Below the pieces are notes generated by a model, which was given only the letters and a program-made list of their open reading frames with translations, searched no databases and was not told where the DNA came from. Position numbers and translations under genes: made by a program. From NCBI GenBank assembly GCA_021613335.1, contig JAJTWR010000362.1, positions 1,213,501-1,277,500 of the forward strand: a DNA stretch of 64,000 bases, read 5' to 3'. Shown piece by piece: positions 56,293 to 64,000 of the stretch; position 1 is the first letter of the stretch; every line of letters begins with the position of its first letter. Origin of the DNA: Whitmania pigra (lineage: Eukaryota > Annelida > Clitellata > Hirudinida > Haemopidae).

Positions 56293-59200
56293 TCATCTTA
56301 TAAACTTTGGAACCAAAACTTGACCATTAGCACCAAGGATCAGGGGCAGTGCTAGTTGTGGTGAAGGCTGTGCTGCCAAGACCTGCTGGGTCCCAATAAA
56401 TGTAGGTGTGACAATCTGCCCAGAGGCTGCTGCTTGGAGCTGAATCAGGGTGGGGGCCTTCCGGGACGCCCCAAGGACAATGTTTGGTCTGTGGACAATA
56501 GGAAAACCCACACGGTGGGGAAGTTGGTGTGTCAGTATCAAGCCGTGGTGTTGAGAATGTTGCTGCTGTTGAGGCAGTTGCAAAATCTGCACCCACTCCT
56601 GCCTCTCTGGCAAAGTCTTCTCAGCAAGTTCAATGTGTAATCTTGTCTTCAGTGAATCATCAGTCTGCACTTGAACAAGAGAATTTCCATTTGTGGGAGA
56701 GGGTGCCTGAGATCCAAACATTGTTGCAACATGCCCTGCATTGTGATGAGCAAGAATAAGAGGGGCTCCTGCCTGAGGGAGGGTTGGAACAACTTTAGCA
56801 CCCAACTGAACCAAGGGTATAAACTGGGAGTTTGGAGTCATGTTCTGCTGGCCTCCTACTATGTGGAAGAGCCTACCAACTGGTGCTTGAGCACTCATAA
56901 CTAGTTGATTCTGATGTTGCTGAGCCATCAAGGAGGCCATCTGTTCAAGGTAGAGTTCTTCAACTAATTGCTGCTGAGGATTTCCACTATTAACAACCTG
57001 ATTAGAGGACTCAAGGGAGATATCTACCAATCCTGTTAACTCATCCTCCTCAGTCTCTCCCTCTCCTGTTATTCCACCCATAACCTTTCTGGCATGTCTC
57101 TCTGCCTGAAGTCTCAATGCCTTGTAGTGTTCTGCTTGCTCAGGGGGTATGATAAAAGATGCTGATATTTCTTTCTCAGATTTCTTTACATATTTTTCAT
57201 CCTCTATGGATCGACCAGATGAAGAAGATAGTTTAGTCTTGAAGACTAAAGGGTCATTTGGACCTATAGGCTGAAATTTTTCTTCTTGGGAGAGTTCTTT
57301 AGAAGGCATTACAATTTCTTTGGCTGTGGGCAAAGTAGGTCCAATGAAAGATTTTGCAGGTTCAGCTGGAGCAGCATTTGGAGTAGGTTGATCAGTTGAA
57401 AGCAGCAGATTAGGTGCTGGGAGAGGGATGTTGAGTGAACTCAAAGTAGTGGATATTGCAAGTGAGGATGTACTAATGGAATTTAAGCACTCTTCTACTG
57501 GCCTCAAAGTTTCCTCTTTGATTCTATTTGCGGAGGTGACGGAACCAACTTTCGCAGGGTAAGCAGTCAGTTTCTTGGCTTGAGGCAAGGTGTTGCAGTT
57601 AGTGATCCTCTTAGGCTCCTTTGAACATGACTTATGCTGTTTCCTCGATACTGGAGATGGAGACCTGGAAATCCTCCTGCCAAACCTATCCCTGGAGTGA
57701 CTCCTCCCCTCAAGTGATCTTGATCTCCACCTCCTTTTTCTTCTCCTAGTGCTACTGGATGAATAATAGCTGTCACTGCTGCTACTGAAATAACTGCTGC
57801 TCCTTGAGCATCTCGATGACCTGGAGTAGCTTCTGTAGGAACAACGATGTCTACTTGACTTCCTACTGCTGTAAGTTGATGAGTAAGACTGTGACCTGGA
57901 ACTGACACTGCTATGACTATTTCTACGACTCCTGTAACTGTAGTTGCTACTTGAGACATGTGTAGAATGATCAGAGTCAGAACTGTATTTCCATTTCTTA
58001 CTTCTCTCTTTCACAGGATTAGAATATTTGCGTTCTCTGGCTGAGGCTTCTAAAAACTTTTGAGAAGAAACATTTGCCTTCTCAGGTTCACTCTCACTGC
58101 TGGTGTCCCATTTTGCAGCATTTGTTTGATGATCATCATCATCAAATGTGTTATCAAGTAATTTTACATACGAGAGAGATTCTTCATCAGTCAAGAGGGC
58201 CTGTTTTGACGTCTCCAATGGCTTTTTCTCCAACATTGGAAATAATTTTTGTGTTTTTGGAAGGCTAGCAGAGTCAATTCCAATTGTACTCTTATTTACT
58301 TTCACCCAAGCATGCTTATTAATACTTGAAACCTCATCAGGTTTGTTGATATTCTTTGCATAATTTGTAATTGGAGATATAAAGTCCATGGTTGTGATCG
58401 AGTCTAAAGACTTTTTTTCTGGAGATAATTGAGAAAGAAATTCAAAGTAGAGAGGGTTGCAGCTGTAAGATACTTTAGGCAATGTAGTTGTATGCCTGAT
58501 CATCTCAAGTGGCCAATAGTATTTCCTTTGGTTGTTGGCACCAAGAACAATGGAACTGAATCTGCTTGTGAGGCTCTCAGTGGACGATTTTAAGCTGCCT
58601 GGTGTCATGGTTTTTGATGTCATGACACCTTCATCGGCCAAAGAATGTGGTATCAATTTTATTAATGTTGCACTGGCACTTGAAAGAGATGTTAATGCCA
58701 CCTCTTTTTGTGGAGCACATGAGTCATGTTTGTGATCATTCAAGTTGACTGGAGTCAAATCAAGATTGTTTCTCTTTGAATCTCTGCTCATGTCTCTTAG
58801 CAACTCTTCTTTCCAAGTATTGATTCGCTGTTGAATCTCCGTTCTTCTGCTTTTACCAAGAGTCAACAATATATCACTAGCAACACATTTAGATTCACTT
58901 GATGTCATTTCCCCATCAGAATTTTTGCTAGACTTCTTTTTCATCTTGGTGAGCTTGGATTTGTTCAATCTCTCGCCTAACATTAAGTCATTGAGAGAAT
59001 GCCTAATCATTTGAAATCTGCAAGACTTATTTTTATGAAGAGTCACCATTCCTAGTCGAGTCTTGGTTACAGCAGTTTCTTCAGAATTGTTGGTCTTTTG
59101 AAGTCTGTTTAATCTGGAGCATGTAGAAAAAGACCTTGAGTCACTGGATTGGGCATCCAAAACAAGAGAATTCTGAGTTGGGGGAGGATCACTGGGCAAA

Positions 59201-62200
59201 GGGATTTCAGCCATGCCCCTTTGAGGAAGGGAAGGAAGAGGAATATCATCAACTTTAAAACTCAATTCATCAGATGCTGCCCTGGAACAAACATTGTAAT
59301 ATTAGAGTAAGCAATTACCAAACTTAAGCCATTATTATCAATTTATGTTATCATCTTGAAGTGCTCACAAGACACGATGGCTAGCTAACTTAAAAGTCAT
59401 TTATGAAAGCATTAAAATGTTTATGAGTAATTTATTCTCATAAACCTACTTCACATCTGGGAGGGCTTTAGCAATTTCAGAAATGAGCCTTAAAGCTTCC
59501 AACTTTTCCTCTCGATCTTCACTGGATTCCAGGATATGAACCAGTTTGTCTAGCTTTTCCTACAATTTGATGCATGCCAATATAAATATAAAACATTGCC
59601 ACAATGCTTAATGTCTGGTTATAAACTAATTAGAATTATATTGTGGCCTGATTCATTATTGCTGTCTGTATCATCTTATATAAATCAAATTTTTGACAAC
59701 TGCTCACCATCTGATTCTTTTCCTTTTTGATATCATCATCAATATTAACGATATCAGTCTTACAGAAGTCGAAGATTGGACTGCTCTTACCAAAACCATT
59801 GCTTGAATCGTCAATACTCTAAAACCCAAGGACTAAATAAATAAGCAAGGCATCGAGCTATGAGCTACATTGTGCAATATATCCACCCACCTGACACCTT
59901 GTTGTGTTAGTATGAGTCTTGTCATTATAACTAACACTTTGGATGCAATTAGAGTCAGTTTTTGCCTTCTCTTTGTCATTGGCTAAAATGTTAACAAGTC
60001 TATAATTAATTTAGTAAAATACAAAATCAAGATATTTTATTAAAATGTTTTCCTAACTTTATTTAAATTATTTATAGTCAGACTTTATTGAATATAATTA
60101 AATAGTCAAAAAAATCAAATTTTCAAATAAAAATGGTTAAATTGATAAATCTTTGATAAAGATTAAGCAGTGTAATAAATCTTAATAAATTTAATTTAAA
60201 ATTTGACAAATGCTATAGTTAAGCATTTCACAAACATCATTTAAATATTCTCAGGAACTCTATTAACTAATTTTAAATTGAATGATCCTGATTTAAAAAA
60301 TGCTTTATTTAAATGAATGAAACAAACTAATAAATATTTATTAGTAAATCAATCGCAGGTCAATCTCCTGAAGCTGAATAAGTGAAACCATTATTTAATT
60401 TAAATCAAATAAATGAGAAAGAGGAGAAAGTTAGTATAGCAAAGCCAATCCACCATGAATACATCAAATGTTAATAGTCAATAATTAGTATACAAACAAG
60501 GTTACCCATTAGTATCAAAGCTAACTAAGATTATGTAAAATCATATTCACTATGAATAACAATGTAAGCAATGTTGGGTTCTATGATTAAACTGGTGAAA
60601 TCTACTGCCTCTAGGAAATTAAAGTATGTCTAACTAGAATCTTATGTTTCAAGGCCTCTAACTCCTTATTCAGTCTTTAGTTGTTAACTATATGTCTTCT
60701 TAACAAGGAGAACTCAATCTTACTGTAACTTCTGGTGATTTAGTCATTAAAAATCCAAAAATCCAATGTATGATCCATGTTCTATGATAAAGTGTCTTAA
60801 CTCAATGAAATAGATAAAGAACTAGAGATGATGAAATCCAATTTAGAATATGTATTATAATAATTGAATCAGTGATAATAAAATACTAACAGTCAAGTAA
60901 TAATAATTAACAATAATATTAATGTTAATAACAATAGTTAATTAATATAAATATAGCATCAGAAATACCTTGGTTCTTTGTCTAAAAAATTCCATAAACA
61001 TTTTGTAATAATAAATTATAACCTAAAAATATTTTTTTTATTTTCAATTTATTAAAATTGTCATTTTTACAAAAATGTTAATTCCACTTAGGCTTTCCAG
61101 ATGAAAAACATCCATTTCCATTAATTAATTGAAAAATTAAATTTTTCACTTGTTATGGCCAAGATGATAGAGACATATCATGCTAGAGTCAAATCTCAAA
61201 TAAATAAAAATAGTGGATATAGCTGACTAAAATCAACCAAACATTCAAATGTTAAAATCATTATGTGAATAGAGGTTATAAACAAATAAAAAAAACAAAG
61301 GCAAACAATCATTAGTCTGCTAAAACAAGTTTCTAAGACAGTCCATTTAATAAATAATTCTAAAAACATACATTATTATTTGACCAGAATAGACCAGAAA
61401 CATAAGTAAAAATCACAAATTAGCAAGCTACAAGCAATCTTTAAGAAAATTTGAACAGGCTATTAACAGAAACACCATTAAGAATAAAACTTATGAATGA
61501 AAGGATTCCAAAAATAAATAAAATGGTTATATTTATCATAACCTTCATTGATACCAATTCCCTTTTGCATCAATACAGAGTACGATGACTATTCATTCAA
61601 GCAACAAAAAATATCAAAATATTACATCCGAGAAAGTCGAATGCCAAGAAACATCACGGCAACATGCAATCTCTAAACTGATTAGCAAGCAACAAACAAA
61701 GCTTAGAATCAGCCAATCAAGTAGTACATAGCAAGGTAATGACCAATTTTTGGATGTAGAAAGAAAATAAATATCCTTTGGTGTTAAATGAATAGAGGGT
61801 ACAATTTTGTGTGAACTCAAATTATACACTACGATATACTTAAGCAGATAAATGTTGAGAGGGATGAAAAGATAGAAAATTGACAGAATGGATATGAGCT
61901 AAAAATATATTGATTTTATCAAAAAGCAAACTTAAAACCAAGCAAGCCAGATTAATAGATCAAAATGCATCCATTAAATGCAAAATACTGCAAGCTTAAT
62001 GACACTAATAATCATAATAAAAACATAGAAATGATTGCAATAACAATTACAACAGTAACAATAAAAATATTAATAATAATAATATAATAATAATAAAATA
62101 TTACAAGAGTAATGACAACAGTATTAATCAATTAACTAGACAGTCACAAACCTACCAGATGAAACATGACCATTTTATGTCTAAAATATCATCAAACATT

Positions 62201-63029
62201 AATAAGATGATAGCTAAGGTCATGTCATTAAGAATTATTTCATTCTTAATGCATTATTATGACTAATGTTAAGCACTACAATGGCGACTTCTGCTGAAAA
62301 TTGACTATAAATATCATTATAGAAAGTAATTAATTGAATTAACTTAAGTTTTTAATTATCCAATAAAGCATCATATTTAGAAGTTCTCAAACAATTGTTA
62401 ACTTTAATAAAAAATAATTTTAAAAGTTATTACCATCTGTTACTAATAATTAATTGCAAAAAGTAACAACATTTATAGAGAATTTAGAGCACATTTACAA
62501 TAACAAATGATCTTACCAAAACTGACAATACCAAGCAACCAAAGCTTAATTGACTAGCCTGGAACCAATTCATTTGCAACAAAATGAATTTTTTGTGAGT
62601 TGGTTCAATGAAATGAATAGAAGTATCATTGGTCAAAGTAATAAAAAAGTATGCAATGCACATATCTTAATATTTTTAACTTAAATTCAAGATCATGTCT
62701 AGACATTAACTTCTGTTATTTTTTAAATTTTCAACTTCATTTAAGCATTACCCTCCACTCACCAATCATTGTTGCCAAAGGCAAAATCTCCCCTTTCAGA
62801 CGGGATCTGTGAAATTTGTTACCATTGCCGTGACCTAAAAACTTCATCTCATTATTTCCACTTGGCAATTTCATACATTACCTAACTTTGTTCAATGGAA
62901 ACTATTTAATTACTCGTTAATCTAGTGAAATTAACCGTAAAAATTAAATGTAACATTAAACTACAGATTTAATATCTAACCTTTTAGATCTACATCGCCA
63001 GGGGTTAGTTTATTCGCATTATTGCTCAT
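56293..63029 (-). CDS. Large RS-domain protein of unknown family, 6 exons, 1140 aa
   Basis: I do not recognise this gene. Exons: 62981-63029, 62763-62834, 59891-59982, 59708-59818, 59450-59559, 56293-59281; 3423 nt close in frame, and the last exon alone carries 996 codons. Visible parts: a short acidic N-terminus (MSNNANKLTPGDVD), a helical segment (KLDKLVHILESSEDREEKLE), two DIPLP-like repeats (DDIPLPSLP, AEIPLPSDPP), a long Ser-rich region, a dense Arg/Ser tract at about residues 580-720 (SYRSRRNSHSSVSSRSQSYS), a helix near 870 (PPEQAEHYKALRLQAERHAR), then a Gln/Leu/Pro-rich hydrophobic tail ending GQVLVPKFIR. RS tracts typically place a protein in nuclear speckles with splicing factors, but no RNA-binding domain is visible, so that role is only inferred. 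Exon 2 (62763-62834) is phase-symmetric and could be skipped. Confidence 0.8.
59983..62762. other. 2.8-kb intron of the RS-rich gene
   Basis: The largest intron in the window. Extremely AT-rich, with TAA/ATT-type simple sequence around 60880-60950 and 62065-62100. I see no exon, RNA gene or intact mobile element in it. Confidence 0.6.
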
Positions 63030-63694
63030 GTTTTATTCATGCAAGTGTTGCTCAAATCACTTGAAAACAAAAAGTTGGTTTTTAATTAACTGGCCTTGTT
63101 CTCAACAAACCATCGGTACTGATATAGTAATGTAAATAGTAATTGCTTTTAATATAAGTTCGAAAAAACTCCTCAAACTACTACAGGTAGTACTCACCAA
63201 AAACCCTTCCAAAAACACCCGACATATATAAAAGTCGCATAAACACTTCTGGATTGTTAAGGCAGTCTGCTGTTTATGCTGATCTTATTAATTATTCAAT
63301 TATTTAGTTAATAATTATTCTGGCCATCAAATTTAATTAGGGTTTTTTAATTGAAATAGAAATTAACTTAGATATTAGCGCATTGACACATTTTTTAAAT
63401 TCTGTGAATGTGTCTAATCACTTTTTATAAAATGAATGCTATTTGTAAATATATGTATTTAAGTTTATTATGTGCATGAATAACTCTTAGCATACACAAT
63501 TTTTCATTGCAACTATAGATTACACAATTAATGTAGAATGCATTTTTATTCAATGTAAACTTTATAAAACAAGATATGTGTGTATTGTGGCTGGGTTTTC
63601 GGTTATTATTATAAGTTTGTTTGCAATCCATTTATTTCTTTACTGAATATAATTCGTTGCACTGCAATACGTTAACCAACCGAATTACCCGAGT
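63030..63694. promoter_or_regulatory. Intergenic/divergent promoter between RS-rich gene and the right-edge gene
   Basis: 665 bp between the start codons of a minus-strand and a plus-strand gene, so likely a shared promoter region. The open frame on minus at 63425-63631 has no domain and is rejected. Confidence 0.45.
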
Positions 63695-64000
63695 ATGGCA
63701 TTGATAACATGCCAGCTGATCTTGTATCGATTACTAGAACTGAAAAATTACACAATACTTTGGTTTGAAAACACCTCAGCAAAATATGACAATTTTTATA
63801 ATAGAAATATAGACGTTTTGGATTTGTACATTTTTATTTGGATTTTAGCTACACTTGCTTCCATTATAGTAATTAAAATTATTACTAAATCTATCCAGTT
63901 TAAAATACTTTCCTTGTCAGTCTTTTGGATTGTTTTTGTTGCCCATTCATTGAAGAATTTTGTGCAACATTTCCAAGAAGGATTGAGATCCTTTTTGCGG
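63695..64000 (+). CDS. 5' part of an unrecognised membrane protein (cut by window end)
   Basis: An open frame of 102 codons runs from ATG at 63695 to the last base without a stop; an in-frame TAA lies about 50 nt upstream of the ATG. The product begins MALITCQLILYRLLELKNYT. It has a hydrophobic segment at about residues 45-63 (YIFIWILATLASIIVIKII) and a second at about 71-86 (ILSLSVFWIVFVAHSL), separated by a short basic loop, then HFQEGLRSFLR. This looks like two transmembrane helices. I do not recognise the family. The absence of stops over 350 nt in such AT-rich DNA and the ordered hydrophobicity argue for a real exon. Confidence 0.6.
   Translation, partial: MALITCQLILYRLLELKNYTILWFENTSAKYDNFYNRNIDVLDLYIFIWILATLASIIVIKIITKSIQFKILSLSVFWIVFVAHSLKNFVQHFQEGLRSFLR

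Noticed and set aside
57567..57959. 130-aa open frame on the minus strand
   Set aside because: Out-of-frame shadow of the RS tract; repetitive AGN codons keep several frames open.

Overview
The window is AT-rich animal nuclear DNA. Genes are built from many short exons separated by introns mostly of about 50-700 bp, with GT/AG junctions and AATAAA/ATTAAA signals, and there is no bacterial-style organisation. Seven of the nine genes traced to a stop codon could be assigned to a family; six of these (GBE1, DPF, SETD3, FBXW7, PRKAR1, SNX27) encode regulators or enzymes found across animals, and FBXO36 is the seventh. They are strikingly similar to human proteins (FBXW7, SNX27, PRKAR1 and GBE1 align almost end to end), although FBXO36 is absent from common fly and worm models. 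Together with roughly one gene per 6-7 kb and few mobile elements, this suggests a compact, slowly evolving non-bilaterian invertebrate. A placozoan-like genome is my best guess; a sponge or cnidarian is not excluded. The organism is an inference, and no search was run.

Layout from left to right: 1-4908, no supported gene. 4909-10798 (-), glycogen branching enzyme GBE1, 15 exons, 700 aa, complete. 12534-20523 (-), a 22-exon, 1024-aa secreted/membrane protein made of antistasin-like cysteine modules, one Kunitz domain, a SEA-like domain and a transmembrane segment. 23608-26583 (-), a DPF/requiem double-PHD protein (BAF45 type). 27052-31090 (+), a SETD3-type actin-histidine methyltransferase. 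32088-38749 (+), FBXW7, whose N-terminus carries a helix-hairpin-helix domain not expected in that family. 39574-43358 (-), PKA regulatory subunit type I. 43359-47502, gene-free. 47503-49474 (-), FBXO36-type F-box protein with a long C-terminal extension. 49749-55469 (+), sorting nexin 27. 56293-63029 (-), a 1140-aa RS-rich nuclear-type protein I do not recognise. 63695-64000 (+), the 5' end of an unrecognised membrane protein cut by the window edge.

Two gene pairs are head to head with short shared promoters (DPF/SETD3, 468 bp; FBXO36/SNX27, 274 bp), and two pairs are tail to tail (FBXW7/PRKAR1 and SNX27/RS protein). The genes do not form one pathway. For every complete gene I chained exons by hand, checking splice dinucleotides and reading phase; all nine close in frame from ATG to stop, with one exon boundary in FBXW7 needing a GC donor or a slightly different site.

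The most unusual items are the HhH-FBXW7 fusion, the antistasin/Kunitz/SEA protein built from eight phase-matched exon pairs, and a 190-bp MITE with a perfect 8-bp target-site duplication inside SNX27.
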